NCBI GenBank assembly: GCA_029268305.1
Contig: JAJUGE010000003.1
Location: 1 to 64,000, forward strand
From: Alphaproteobacteria bacterium
GTDB lineage: Bacteria; Pseudomonadota; Alphaproteobacteria; JAJUGE01
Direction: 5' to 3'
DNA: 64,000 nt
Shown here: positions 17,604 through 26,116 of the stretch, in pieces
Numbering within the stretch: the stretch's first letter is position 1
Layout of the letters: each line of letters begins with the position of its first letter
The notes under the pieces: model-generated
What the model saw: only the letters and a program-made list of their open reading frames with translations
Told to the model about the DNA's origin: nothing
Database searches by the model: none
Translations under genes and position numbers: made by a program

Positions 17604-19976
17604 CTATACGCCCGTCTTCGCCGCCTGGATCGCCTCCCAGACTCGCAGCGGCGTCGCCGGCATGTCGATATGGCGGATACCGTATTCCGAAAGCGCGTCC
17701 ACCAGCGCATTCATCACCGACGGCAGAGCGCCAGCGCAGCCGGCCTCGCCGCAGCCCTTGACACCGAGCACGTTCGTCTTCGCCGGCACCGGGTGGAAGC
17801 GGACGTTCGACATGTCGGGAGCATCGTCCGCCTTGGGCAGGGCATAATCCATGAACGAGCCGGTCAACGGTTGGCCGTCTTCGTCGTAGACGACGTTCTC
17901 CAGCAGCGCCTGGCCGATGCCCTGGACGACGCCGCCGTGCGCCTGGCCCTCTACCAGCATCGGATTGATGACGGTGCCGAAGTCGTTGACCATCGTGTAC
18001 TTCACGACCTCGGTCACACCAGTCTCCGGATCGACCTCGACCTCGGCGATGTGACAGCCGTTCGGATAGGAGAACGGCGGACCCTCGGCGACATGGCTGA
18101 CCGATAGCGTCTTCGGTACGTCCGGCGGCAGCTCGATCCCGCTTCGCAGCTTCTCCGCGAGCTCCATGATGCCGATGCTGCGGTCGGTGCCGACGATGCG
18201 GAAGCGGCCTTCCGGATGCGCTTCGAACTCGATGTCGGCGACCGCCGCCTCGAGCACGTGCGCGGCGATCTTCCGCCCCTGCTCCAGCACGAGATCGCTC
18301 GCCTCCATGATCGCCGTGCCGCTCGCCATCATCGACTTGGACCCGCCGGTGCCGCCGCCCGCCAGCAGTTCGTCGGAGTTTCCCTGAAGCAGCCGGACGC
18401 GCTCGAACGGAACGCCGAGCCGGGTGCACAGGACCTGCGCGAACGGCGTCGCGTGTCCCTGTCCGTAGTCGAGCGTGCCGGTGATGATCGTGACGGTGCC
18501 ATCGTCCTCGAAACGGATGCCGCCCATCTCCTTCGCCGGCGGTCCGGTAACTTCCAGATACTGGCCGATGCCGCGGCCACGCAGCTTGCCGCGCTTGCGG
18601 CTCTCCTCGCGCCGCGCCTCGAAGCCGTCCCAGTCGGCGGCCTTCAGCGCCTCATCAAGAATCGCGGTAAAGTCGCCGCTGTCGTAGGTGGTGCCGGCCG
18701 GGGTCTTATAGGGGAAGGCGTCGCTCGGAATATGGTTGCGACGCCGGATCTCGGCACGGTCGATCCCCATCTCCCGCGCCGCCGTGTCCAGCAGCCGCTC
18801 GATGTAGTAGTTGCCCTCCGGGCGGCCGGCGCCGCGGTAGGGCCCGACGCAGGAGGTGTTCGTGAAAACGACCTGGCTCGTCACCTCCTGCAGGGGCGTC
18901 GCATAGACGCCGATCGTGTTCTTGACGATGTTCCCGGTGGGTTGCAGCACGGTGCCGTTCGAAAGATACGGCCCGACGTTGCCGTAGCCCCTGATGCGCA
19001 GCGCGAGAATGCGGCCCTCGGCATCGAGCGCGATCTCCTGCTCCATGTCGTGCGCCCGCCCGTGGCTGTCGGAGAGAAAGCTTTCGGATCGGGTATCGGT
19101 CCACTTCACGGGCCGGCCGAGCTCCCGCGCGGCGTGCAGGATGGCGATGTATTCGGGATAAACCGACGCCTTCATGCCGAAGCTGCCGCCGACATTGCCG
19201 GTCAGAACCGTGATGTTCTCCTTCTTCGTCCGGAGCGGGCGGGTCAGCAGCGCCCGCATGCCGAACACGCCCTGACAACCGAGCCGAAGCGTCCAGTGAT
19301 CCCGCTCCCGATCGTACTCGCCGATCGCCGAGCGCGGCTCCATCGGGCAGACGACGACCCGCGGGTTCAGGATCTTCATCGACACCACATGGGCCGCCCC
19401 GGCGAACGCCTCCTCGACCTTTTCCGTGTCGCCGTGGTGGAAGTCGAAGATGACGTTTCGCGGCGTGCCCTCATGCACGAGGGGTGCCCCGTCTTTCACC
19501 GCTTCGCGTGCCGAAGTCACTGCCGGCAACGGGTCGATATCGACCACCACCATTTCGGCTGCATCCTGCGCCTGGGCACGGGTCTCCGCGACCACGACGG
19601 CAACGGGGTCGCCGACGAACCGTACCTTGTCGGTGGTGAGCGGCGGCTGCGTCGGCTTCGGCATGGGGGAACCGTCGCGATTCTTGAAATCCATACCGGA
19701 CGGCATCGGGCCGAAACCGGCCCCCTCGATGTCTGCGCCGGTCCAGATGCCGAGCACCCCCGGCATTGCCCTCGCCTCCTCCGCATCGATCGAAAGGATG
19801 CGGCCATGGGCGACCGTGCTGCGCACCATCACCGCATATGCCTGGCCCGGCAGGTTCTGGTCGTCGGTATAGTTGCCGAGCCCCCGCACCAGGACCGGGT
19901 CCTCCTTGCGCGGCACGGGCTGACCGATGGCATACTTCTCGAACCCGACTTCCATGGGATTGAGCGGTGCGTTCAT
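17604..19976 (-). CDS. Molybdenum hydroxylase large subunit (xanthine dehydrogenase/CoxL form II-like)
   Basis: A 790-residue molybdopterin-binding subunit. Landmarks are QPVPRKEDPVLVRGLGNYTDD at the N-terminus, GGSFGMKASVYPEY (cofactor contact), TNTSCVGPYRGAGRPE, which is the form II motif rather than the CO dehydrogenase AYRCSFR, DYGQGHATPFAQ, and the C-terminal GVKGCGEAGCAGALPSV with the catalytic Glu. It hydroxylates an N-heterocycle, aldehyde or similar compound. The FAD and [2Fe-2S] subunits (CoxM and CoxS types) that should accompany it are not in this window. Downstream on the same strand are an Fe-S protein and a thiolase-like protein. It is not a true CO dehydrogenase. Confidence 0.88.
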   Translation of the reverse strand: MNAPLNPMEVGFEKYAIGQPVPRKEDPVLVRGLGNYTDDQNLPGQAYAVMVRSTVAHGRILSIDAEEARAMPGVLGIWTGADIEGAGFGPMPSGMDFKNRDGSPMPKPTQPPLTTDKVRFVGDPVAVVVAETRAQAQDAAEMVVVDIDPLPAVTSAREAVKDGAPLVHEGTPRNVIFDFHHGDTEKVEEAFAGAAHVVSMKILNPRVVVCPMEPRSAIGEYDRERDHWTLRLGCQGVFGMRALLTRPLRTKKENITVLTGNVGGSFGMKASVYPEYIAILHAARELGRPVKWTDTRSESFLSDSHGRAHDMEQEIALDAEGRILALRIRGYGNVGPYLSNGTVLQPTGNIVKNTIGVYATPLQEVTSQVVFTNTSCVGPYRGAGRPEGNYYIERLLDTAAREMGIDRAEIRRRNHIPSDAFPYKTPAGTTYDSGDFTAILDEALKAADWDGFEARREESRKRGKLRGRGIGQYLEVTGPPAKEMGGIRFEDDGTVTIITGTLDYGQGHATPFAQVLCTRLGVPFERVRLLQGNSDELLAGGGTGGSKSMMASGTAIMEASDLVLEQGRKIAAHVLEAAVADIEFEAHPEGRFRIVGTDRSIGIMELAEKLRSGIELPPDVPKTLSVSHVAEGPPFSYPNGCHIAEVEVDPETGVTEVVKYTMVNDFGTVINPMLVEGQAHGGVVQGIGQALLENVVYDEDGQPLTGSFMDYALPKADDAPDMSNVRFHPVPAKTNVLGVKGCGEAGCAGALPSVMNALVDALSEYGIRHIDMPATPLRVWEAIQAAKTGV

Positions 19977-20011
19977 GGCGTCGCTAGTCCTTCATGCCGT
20001 CTGGATGTCTC

Positions 20012-20033
20012 GCGAAGGTCTCCTTTCCTTCGC
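20012..20033. repeat. Hairpin between divergent genes
   Basis: GCGAAGG and CCTTCGC arms (7 bp) with an 8-base pyrimidine loop lie in the 109-base gap between the divergent molybdenum hydroxylase and alcohol dehydrogenase genes. It may be an operator or a leader hairpin. The gap has no clear promoter. Confidence 0.3.
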
Positions 20034-20085
20034 TCTCGCGGCAACATAGCGTTTTCGTCGTCTCGATCTACAGGAGTGCCCTTCC

Positions 20086-21102
20086 ATGCGCTTATACCGC
20101 CTGCCGAAGAACGGAACCGTCGACAGCCTCGAGCTAGTCGAAGCCGAGGTGCCGAAACCGGCGCGCGGCCAGGTGCTGGTGCGGATGCGCGCCGCTTCTC
20201 TCAATTACCGCGATCTCATGGTCGCCTCCGGGCGCTATGCCCTCGGCGACGTTCCCGAGAATCTGATCCCGCTCTCCGACGGCGCGGGCGAGGTGGTCGA
20301 GGTGGGCCCGGACGTGACGCGCGTGAAGCCGGGCGACCGCGTCTCACCGAACTTCCTCCAGACCTGGATCGGCGGTGATCTGGAGTGGCACCACAACCAC
20401 TCCGCCCTCGGCGGTTCGGTCCATGGTGTCCTCTCCGAATACGGCCTGTTCGATCAGGAGAGCCTGGTGCACCTGCCCTCCCATCTCTCGTTCGAGGAGG
20501 CTGCCACCCTGCCGTGCGCCGCTCTCACCGCCTGGAACGCGCTCTTCACCGGCCGCGCCGCCGGACCCGGACAAACCGTGCTGATCCTCGGCACCGGCGG
20601 CGTTTCGGTGTTCGCGCTCCAGTTCGCGAAGCTGGCCGGTGCCCGCGTGATCGGCACCTCGTCCAGCGACGAGAAGCTCGAGCGGGTGCGCGCGCTCGGT
20701 CTCGACGAGGGGATCAACTACCGCACGACGCCGGACTGGGAGCGGCCGGCGCGCGAGCTCACCGGCAGCCGCGGCGTGGATCACGTGATCGAGGTCGGCG
20801 GTCCCGGCACACTGTCCCGCTCTATCCAGGCGGCGCGAATCGGCGGCTGGATCCATCTGATCGGCTCTGGCCTCGCCCCCGGCGACGCGATCAACCCGGC
20901 GCCTGCCATGCGGAAGGGTCTCGTGCTCCGCGGCATCCGCATCGGATCGCGCGAGATGTTCGAGGCGATGAATCGCGCGGTCGAGTTCCACCGCCTGAAG
21001 CCGGTGATCGACCGCACCTTCCCGTTCGACGAAGCCAAGGCCGCCTACCGCCACCTCGAGAGCCAGAAGCATATCGGCAAGGTGGTCATCTCGATCAGCT
21101 GA
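20086..21102 (+). CDS. Zinc-free NAD(P)-dependent alcohol dehydrogenase (MDR family)
   Basis: A 338-residue medium-chain dehydrogenase/reductase. It has the MDR GroES-like N-domain (AASLNYRDLMVASGRY, PLSDGAGEVVEVGPDV, VKPGDRVSP), then the coenzyme domain with LPCAALTAWNALF and LILGTGGVSVFALQFAKLAGA. The catalytic zinc Cys and the structural zinc Cys cluster are missing, as in the quinone oxidoreductase branch, so it probably reduces a C=C or C=O bond of an unknown compound using NADPH. The gene ends 170 bases before tctC and is unrelated in sequence to the TTT system, though it may belong to the same catabolic region. Confidence 0.87.
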   Translation: MRLYRLPKNGTVDSLELVEAEVPKPARGQVLVRMRAASLNYRDLMVASGRYALGDVPENLIPLSDGAGEVVEVGPDVTRVKPGDRVSPNFLQTWIGGDLEWHHNHSALGGSVHGVLSEYGLFDQESLVHLPSHLSFEEAATLPCAALTAWNALFTGRAAGPGQTVLILGTGGVSVFALQFAKLAGARVIGTSSSDEKLERVRALGLDEGINYRTTPDWERPARELTGSRGVDHVIEVGGPGTLSRSIQAARIGGWIHLIGSGLAPGDAINPAPAMRKGLVLRGIRIGSREMFEAMNRAVEFHRLKPVIDRTFPFDEAKAAYRHLESQKHIGKVVISIS

Positions 21103-21154
21103 CGAGAATGCTGCGAGTGATGGGAGCGAATAACCGGGGCGAACGCCGTTGACA

Positions 21155-21177
21155 GCGTGTGACGATGCGTCGCACGC
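21155..21177. promoter_or_regulatory. Dyad in the tct leader region
   Basis: GCGTG-T-GACG and CGTC-G-CACGC arms flank an ATG centre, with one mismatch. The dyad follows a TTGACA at 21149-21154, but no AT-rich -10 lies at the right distance. It could be an operator for tctCBA, whose start is about 95 bases downstream. Confidence 0.35.
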
Positions 21178-21271
21178 TCGCTCCACACGACCGGATCTCC
21201 GTCCCTGAGGCGCGATGCGCTCGGCCCCAGGCGGTGAGGTTCGGCGCAAAAAGTCTCAGGGAGAGAAACCG

Positions 21272-22282
21272 ATGTCCTTTAGCCCCGCGCGTGCTGCTTG
21301 TGTCGCAGGCGCTCTGGCCTTCCTGTCCGCTGTCCCCGCCCTGGCGCAGAGCGGGACGCAGATTCCGGATCTGCCGGAATCGAGCTGGAAGCCCGACAAG
21401 CCGGTCGAGTTCGTCGTACAGGCGTCCGCCGGCGGCGGCAGCGATATATTCGCCCGCACCATGGCAGAGATCATGGGCAAGCACGGCCTGGTCGATGTGC
21501 CGGTGAACGTCGTCAACAAGTCGGGCGGCAGCGGCGCGGTGGCGTACGCCTATATGAGCACGAAGAAGGGCGATCCGCACGTGATCGCCACTGCCACCAG
21601 CAGCTATCTAACGACGCCCATCCAGGGGCATTCCCCGGTCAGCTACAAGGACTTCATAAACCTCGCCGTCCTTTGCGTCGAAGACTATGTCGGCGTGGTG
21701 AATGCGGAGTCTCCCTATCAGACCCTCACCGACCTGGTCGAGGCGGCGCGCGAGAACCCGAACGGGATTCGCATCGGCGGCAGCAGCGTCGGCTCCTCAG
21801 ACAACATCATCGAGAACCGCCTGGAGAAGGCGGCCGGTATCCAGCTCAATTACATCGTGTTCCAGGGTGGCGGTGATGCGAACGCTGCCCTCCTCGGCGG
21901 TAATGTCGATCTGGCAGGCCCCAACCCGAGCGAAGCCGCGCAGTTGGTCGAGGCGGGGCGCCTGCGGGCGATCGCGATGTTCTCGGCGGAGCGGCTGGAG
22001 AACTGGCCTGACGTGCCGACCGCACGGGAGCAGGGTTTCGACGTGACGCTGGAGCAGCATCGCGGCGTCATCCTTCCGGCGGATCTGACCGACGACCAGG
22101 TTCTGTTCTGGCAGAACGTTATGGTTAAGCTGTTCCAGACGGACGAGTTCAAGAAATATCTCGAAGACAATGGTCTGAGACCGCTGTTGAAGGTCGGCGA
22201 AGAGAGCGAGCAGTACATCGCCGAACAGCACGAATACTACAAGGAGATCCTGACCGAGCTCGGCATCGCGAAAAAGGAGTGA
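21272..22282 (+). CDS. tctC: Tripartite tricarboxylate transporter substrate-binding protein TctC
   Basis: A 336-residue periplasmic binding protein. Its signal peptide is ARAACVAGALAFLSAVPALAQ, cut before SGTQIPD. The mature part has KPVEFVVQASAGGGSDIFARTMAEI and VNVVNKSGGSGAVAYAY, the TctC ligand-binding beginning, plus the later GGNVDLAGPNPSEAAQLVEAGRLR. ATG 21272 has GGGAGAG upstream. It leads the operon tctC-tctB-tctA and should deliver a tricarboxylate, dicarboxylate or aromatic acid to the TctAB permease. The length, about 336, is slightly longer than the usual 320. The ligand cannot be read from the sequence. Confidence 0.92.
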   Translation: MSFSPARAACVAGALAFLSAVPALAQSGTQIPDLPESSWKPDKPVEFVVQASAGGGSDIFARTMAEIMGKHGLVDVPVNVVNKSGGSGAVAYAYMSTKKGDPHVIATATSSYLTTPIQGHSPVSYKDFINLAVLCVEDYVGVVNAESPYQTLTDLVEAARENPNGIRIGGSSVGSSDNIIENRLEKAAGIQLNYIVFQGGGDANAALLGGNVDLAGPNPSEAAQLVEAGRLRAIAMFSAERLENWPDVPTAREQGFDVTLEQHRGVILPADLTDDQVLFWQNVMVKLFQTDEFKKYLEDNGLRPLLKVGEESEQYIAEQHEYYKEILTELGIAKKE

Positions 22283-22325
22283 GTCAGTTGGCGGTGCGCT
22301 CGACCAAAGGACGGGGCTGCGAATC

Positions 22326-22796
22326 GTGACCCGCGCAGACATCTTCGGCGGGGTACTCCTGGCAGCGGGCTTCGGCGCCGTCCTGTGGGAGGCCTCCTCA
22401 TTTCAGTACGGCACCGAGTTCGCTCCGGGGCCGGGCTTCACGCCGGTCTGGTACAGTGTGATCGGCATCGTTCTCTCCCTGTCGATCGCCGGTCTGGCTT
22501 GGCGGGCGGTGCGGCAGTCGCCGCAGCGGGAATCCGATAGCGACGACCGCCTCGACGCTGCCGGCCTGTTGCGTGTCGGGGCGGCACTGGCGGGAATGGC
22601 GGCGATGCTGTTGGTCACCTCCCTGGTGGGGCTCCTGCCGGCGCTGCTCGCATTCCTGCTGTATCTGACGCTGGTGGTGCAGAGACTGCCGATTCTGCCC
22701 GCGACCGGTGCCAGTCTCGCCACCGTCGTCTTCATCTACTTCGTCTTCGTCCACTTCCTGGGCGTTCCTGTCCCGACCGGCCCCCTCGGATTCTGA
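22326..22796 (+). CDS. tctB: Tripartite tricarboxylate transporter small membrane subunit TctB
   Basis: A 156-residue membrane protein with four hydrophobic segments, in the short TctB pattern: ADIFGGVLLAAGFGAVLWEA, FTPVWYSVIGIVLSLSIAGLAW, then two helices around LVTSLVGLLPALLAFLLYL and GASLATVVFIYFVFVHFLG. The start is GTG 22326, 43 bases after tctC stops. It forms the permease with TctA, whose gene begins 4 bases after this stop. TctB sequences vary widely, so the identification rests mainly on size, topology and its position between tctC and tctA. Confidence 0.88.
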   Translation: MTRADIFGGVLLAAGFGAVLWEASSFQYGTEFAPGPGFTPVWYSVIGIVLSLSIAGLAWRAVRQSPQRESDSDDRLDAAGLLRVGAALAGMAAMLLVTSLVGLLPALLAFLLYLTLVVQRLPILPATGASLATVVFIYFVFVHFLGVPVPTGPLGF

Positions 22797-22800
22797 TCTC

Positions 22801-24300
22801 ATGGAATTTGGCGATCTGCTGCTGGGCTTCTCGATCGCGTTCACGCCCACGAACCTCCTCTTTGCCTTCGTCGGCGTCCTGCTCGGCACGATCATCGGCG
22901 CCCTGCCGGGGATCGGTCCTTCGGCGGGCGTCGCGGTGCTGCTGCCGGTCACCTTCGGGATGCCGCCGGTCACGGCAATGATCATGCTCGCCGGCATCTA
23001 TTACGGTGCCATGTACGGCGGTACCATTACGTCGGTCCTGATCAACACGCCCGGCGAATCCGCGTCGGTGATGACGACGCTGGACGGTTACCAGATGGCG
23101 CTTCGGGGACGAGCGGGTGCCGCTCTCGGCATGGCAGCGATCGGCTCTTTCATCGCCGGCACGATCAGCGTCGTGCTGCTGATGATCGCCGCACCACCGC
23201 TCGCCGATTTCGCCGTTACCTTCGGGCCTCCCGAATACTTCGCCTTGATGGTGCTGGGGCTTACGACTCTCGCCAGCCTGACCGGCGACTCGATGCTGAA
23301 GGGCCTGCTGATGGCGGTGGTGGGACTGATCCTCGGCACGATCGGAATCGACCTCATGCTGGGCGCGCCACGTTTCACCTTCGACAACGTCCATCTGCTC
23401 GACGGGCTGGACTTCCTGCCGGTCGCGGTCGGCCTCTTCGCGATCGGCGAGTTGCTCTACAATCTGTATCGTCCGGTCCGAGCCGAGCCGATCAAGGCGA
23501 AGCTGAGCGGTCTCCTGCCGACGCGCCAGGACTGGCGGGATGCCCGCGGCGGCGTCGCCCGCGGCACCGCGATCGGCTTCTTCGTCGGTATGCTGCCGGG
23601 CGCAGGTGCGACGATCGCATCGTTTCTCGCCTATGCGACCGAGAAGCGCGTATCGAAGCGGCCAGAGAAGTTTGGCACGGGCACGATCGAGGGCGTGGCC
23701 GCCCCGGAATCCGCCAACAACGCCGCCTCGACCGGCGCGCTGATCCCGCTGATGGCCCTCGGCATACCCGGATCCGGGACCACGGCGGTGATGCTCGGCG
23801 CTCTGACCCTTTACGGCATGCAACCCGGGCCGTTGCTGATGAGCACCCATCCGGACGTGTTCTGGGGCCTGGTCGCCAGCATGTACATCGGCAACGTGAT
23901 GCTGCTGATCCTGAACCTGCCGCTGGCCCCGGTATTCGCGAGCATCCTCCGGGTGCCCTACAGCATCCTCATTCCGATCATCATCGGCGTGGCACTCATC
24001 GGCGTGTACAGCTTCGAGAACAGCCTGTTCAACGTCGGCGTGGCGGTCGTCTTCGGCGGGATCGGCTTCGTGATGCGCCTCTACGGCTATCCGCCGGCGC
24101 CGCTGGTGCTGGCGCTGGTGCTGGGGCCGATGCTGGAGCGGGCGCTCAGACAGTCGCTGCAGATGTCGCTTGGCAGCCCCGAGATCTTCGTGACGCGCCC
24201 CGTGAGCGCCGTCATCCTTGCGATCGCAGCCGCGGCGGTGATCCTGCCGCTGGTCGCCTGGACTCGAACCCGTCTCGCCGCGCGGGCCCTCGCGTCCTGA
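22801..24300 (+). CDS. tctA: Tripartite tricarboxylate transporter large membrane subunit TctA
   Basis: A 499-residue polytopic protein with the two signature repeats of TctA: GVLLGTIIGALPGIGPSAG near residue 28 and GFFVGMLPGAGATIASFLAY in the second half, plus YYGAMYGGTITSVLINTPGE, which follows the first. The Na+/H+-driven permease works with the TctC binding protein and TctB. ATG 22801 begins right after tctB and the ribosome site is weak, consistent with coupled translation. It converges with terC 12 bases later. Confidence 0.94.
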   Translation: MEFGDLLLGFSIAFTPTNLLFAFVGVLLGTIIGALPGIGPSAGVAVLLPVTFGMPPVTAMIMLAGIYYGAMYGGTITSVLINTPGESASVMTTLDGYQMALRGRAGAALGMAAIGSFIAGTISVVLLMIAAPPLADFAVTFGPPEYFALMVLGLTTLASLTGDSMLKGLLMAVVGLILGTIGIDLMLGAPRFTFDNVHLLDGLDFLPVAVGLFAIGELLYNLYRPVRAEPIKAKLSGLLPTRQDWRDARGGVARGTAIGFFVGMLPGAGATIASFLAYATEKRVSKRPEKFGTGTIEGVAAPESANNAASTGALIPLMALGIPGSGTTAVMLGALTLYGMQPGPLLMSTHPDVFWGLVASMYIGNVMLLILNLPLAPVFASILRVPYSILIPIIIGVALIGVYSFENSLFNVGVAVVFGGIGFVMRLYGYPPAPLVLALVLGPMLERALRQSLQMSLGSPEIFVTRPVSAVILAIAAAAVILPLVAWTRTRLAARALAS

Positions 24301-24312
24301 TCGCCGGCCGGT

Positions 24313-25347
24313 TCAGAGCCTCGAACGTCGGGGCTCCGATCGCGGATCACGCGCAGGCGGGCTGCCCGGCACCCAGCCCGTGGGCAGGGTTGCCGGCTCC
24401 GACAAAGGTCGGCCGCGCGTGCGGATCAGGGAGAGCACGATCGACCCGCCGATCAGAACGAAGGTGATCAGGAGCGCGAGTTCCGTCGGGACGAACTTCC
24501 CCCCGTAGAAGTAGTTGGCGATCATCTTGCCGCCGACGACCACCAGCACCAGCGACAGCGCGTACTTGAGATAGATGAACCGCGGCACGATCCCCGCCAG
24601 CGCGAAATACAGTGCGCGCAATCCGAGAATGGCGAACACGTTCGAGGTGTAGACAATGAAGGGGTCGGTGGTGATCGCGAGGATCGCCGGAATCGAGTCG
24701 ACGGCGAACACCAGGTCGGTGATCTCGACCATCACCAGGACCAGAAACAGCGGCGTGACGAAGAGCAGTCCGGCGCGACGGACGAAGAACGCCTTGCCTT
24801 CGTAGTCTTCCGTCACCCGGAGTCCGCGGCAGAGCGCGTTCAGAACGATGTTGTTGTCGATGTCCGGCTTCTGGTCGGCGACGATCAGCATCTTCACCCC
24901 GGTAACGACCAGAAAGCCGCCGAAGACCAACGCCATCCAAGCGAAGCTGTGCATCAGCTGCACGCCTGCCAGGATCAGCAGCCCGCGCAGGACGAGAGCC
25001 CCCAGAATGCCCCAGAACAGCACGCGATGCTGGAGGCGAGCCGGAACCGAGAAGTAGGTGAAGAGCAGGACGAAGACGAAGATGTTGTCGACGCTCAGCG
25101 ACTTCTCGATCACGTAGCCGGTCAAGAAGTCGATGCCGTCCTGGCTTCCCCGGAGCCAGAAGAGGCCGGCGCCGAATGCTAGCGCGAGAAGAACGTAGCC
25201 GAGGCTGAGCCAGAGTGCTTCTGCGACCCGAATTTCCCGCTCCTTGCGATGAAGGACGCCGAGATCGAGTGCGAGGAGAAGAAGGACGAAGGCATTGAAG
25301 GCCAGCCACGGCCACCAGGAGAGGTCGAGCATCTGCGGACCCTGCAT
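24313..25347 (-). CDS. TerC-family membrane protein (Alx/YkoY type)
   Basis: A 344-residue polytopic membrane protein of the TerC/Alx family of metal (mainly manganese) exporters. It carries WWPWLAFNAFVLLLLALDLGV, EKSLSVDNIFVFVLLFTYF with conserved Asp, and EITDLVFAVDSIPAILAITTDPFIVYTSN, whose acidic residues lie inside membrane spans. A soluble arginine-rich tail (ARDPRSEPRRSRL) ends it. The start could be ATG 25347 or 25332. I looked for the manganese-sensing yybP-ykoY riboswitch in the leader and could not see it. The direction converges with tctA. Confidence 0.9.
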   Translation of the reverse strand: MQGPQMLDLSWWPWLAFNAFVLLLLALDLGVLHRKEREIRVAEALWLSLGYVLLALAFGAGLFWLRGSQDGIDFLTGYVIEKSLSVDNIFVFVLLFTYFSVPARLQHRVLFWGILGALVLRGLLILAGVQLMHSFAWMALVFGGFLVVTGVKMLIVADQKPDIDNNIVLNALCRGLRVTEDYEGKAFFVRRAGLLFVTPLFLVLVMVEITDLVFAVDSIPAILAITTDPFIVYTSNVFAILGLRALYFALAGIVPRFIYLKYALSLVLVVVGGKMIANYFYGGKFVPTELALLITFVLIGGSIVLSLIRTRGRPLSEPATLPTGWVPGSPPARDPRSEPRRSRL

Positions 25348-25539
25348 CTGCGGTCGCGCCCGTCGGCGCGAAGGCGAATGAGGGGGTCCGACATCACGGT
25401 AAACGGCTCAACCGCCAGAGGGGCCCGGACCCGGGTTCCAGCAGGAAATGGTCAGGGGCGGGCCATGTTCAAGAGGCAGCATCCGGATCGACGCCGGGCT
25501 CGATGACGCCGGCTGCTCCGCGAACTGCCGGCTCGATCC

Positions 25540-25572
25540 GCAGGCGGCCGATGCCGAAGCACGGCCGCCTGC
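25540..25572 (-). terminator. Strong hairpin with UUCG loop after the selenoprotein gene
   Basis: Eight bases beyond the selenoprotein stop codon, the minus strand forms an 11-bp stem (GCAGGCGGCCG/CGGCCGCCTGC). It continues into TGC-TTCG-GCA, giving a C(UUCG)G tetraloop with one bulged base. There is no U tract, so it may act as a Rho-independent-like stop or as a 3' end stabiliser. Confidence 0.55.
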
Positions 25573-25579
25573 AGCACTG

Positions 25580-26116
25580 CTAGGCGTCTTTGGAACTGAT
25601 CAGGGCGAGAATATTCGGCACCGCCGCATCAGCCAGCGCCTCCAGTTCTTCGGGAGTGCGGTTCTGGATCGGGTGCGGCACGAAATGCAGAGCCGGGCTA
25701 AACCCTATCGCCTTCGACTGCGCCGCCGCGGCCGGCTCGAATTCTACCGTCGCCACCGCGCAGCCTGGAATACCGCGCCGGTCGAGCTCCGTGATGTCAT
25801 GCAAACTGCACGACGTGCACGAGCCTCAATCGGCCAGGCCTTCGACGACGACGTCACAGCGCTCGACGATATCCTGGATGACGTTCACCGGCGCCGGCTT
25901 GGTATGCGTCGGCTTGGCAAAGCGCAGTACGTTCAGGCCGTGCTCGGCGAGGCGCATCTCGACGCGGTCGAGGAACTCCTCGCTGCGCTCCTTGGAGATG
26001 CAGAGCAGGCCGATCGTCGCCGCCTTCAGGTCCGCCGGCGGCGGCACCCGCTCGCGCATTGCCGGCGCCGTCTCGGCGGTCGGGTCGCGCATCAGATAGG
26101 GCTCGTTCCGTATCAT
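25580..26116 (-). CDS. UGSC-family selenoprotein (in-frame UGA = selenocysteine)
   Basis: A 178-residue protein read through an in-frame TGA at 25826-25828, codon 97. The codons straight after it are Gly-Ser-Cys, then Thr-Ser-Cys, so the motif is U-G-S-C, the hallmark of a selenoprotein family known from computational surveys of marine microbes. Reading continues for 81 codons to a normal stop. Residues 1-96 (MIRNEPYLMR... ATIGLLCISKERSEEFLDRVE... CDVVVEGLAD) look like an alpha/beta domain. The tail has CAVATVEF and LHFVPHPIQNRT. Without readthrough the gene splits into two fragments that each make no sense. A SECIS hairpin follows the UGA. Its ATG overlaps the upstream stop (ATGA). The reaction is unknown, but a UxxC pair suggests redox chemistry. 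Sel genes and tRNA-Sec are outside this window. Confidence 0.9.
25790..25821 (-). promoter_or_regulatory. Bacterial SECIS element downstream of the Sec UGA
   Basis: On the minus-strand RNA, CGUG at bases 5-8 after the UGA pairs with CACG at bases 33-36, with a small internal loop. An 8-bp upper stem (GUCGUGCA with UGCAUGAC, one G-U) is closed by the triloop GUU, whose first base is 20 bases after the UGA. A G-U in the apical loop at about this distance is the bacterial SECIS requirement for SelB. Confidence 0.82.

Noticed and set aside
18216-20378. 720-codon plus-strand open frame opposite the molybdenum hydroxylase
   Set aside because: Its composition (Arg/His/Leu-rich) is that of a shadow frame and the minus strand has all family motifs.
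20344-21249. Minus-strand 301-codon frame opposite the alcohol dehydrogenase
   Set aside because: No motif, shadow composition. The plus strand is clearly coding.
23088-23387. Small minus-strand ORFs inside tctA
   Set aside because: They overlap a complete, motif-bearing membrane protein gene.
25348-25540. yybP-ykoY manganese riboswitch before terC
   Set aside because: I looked for the conserved loop sequences and long-range stem and saw only GC palindromes.
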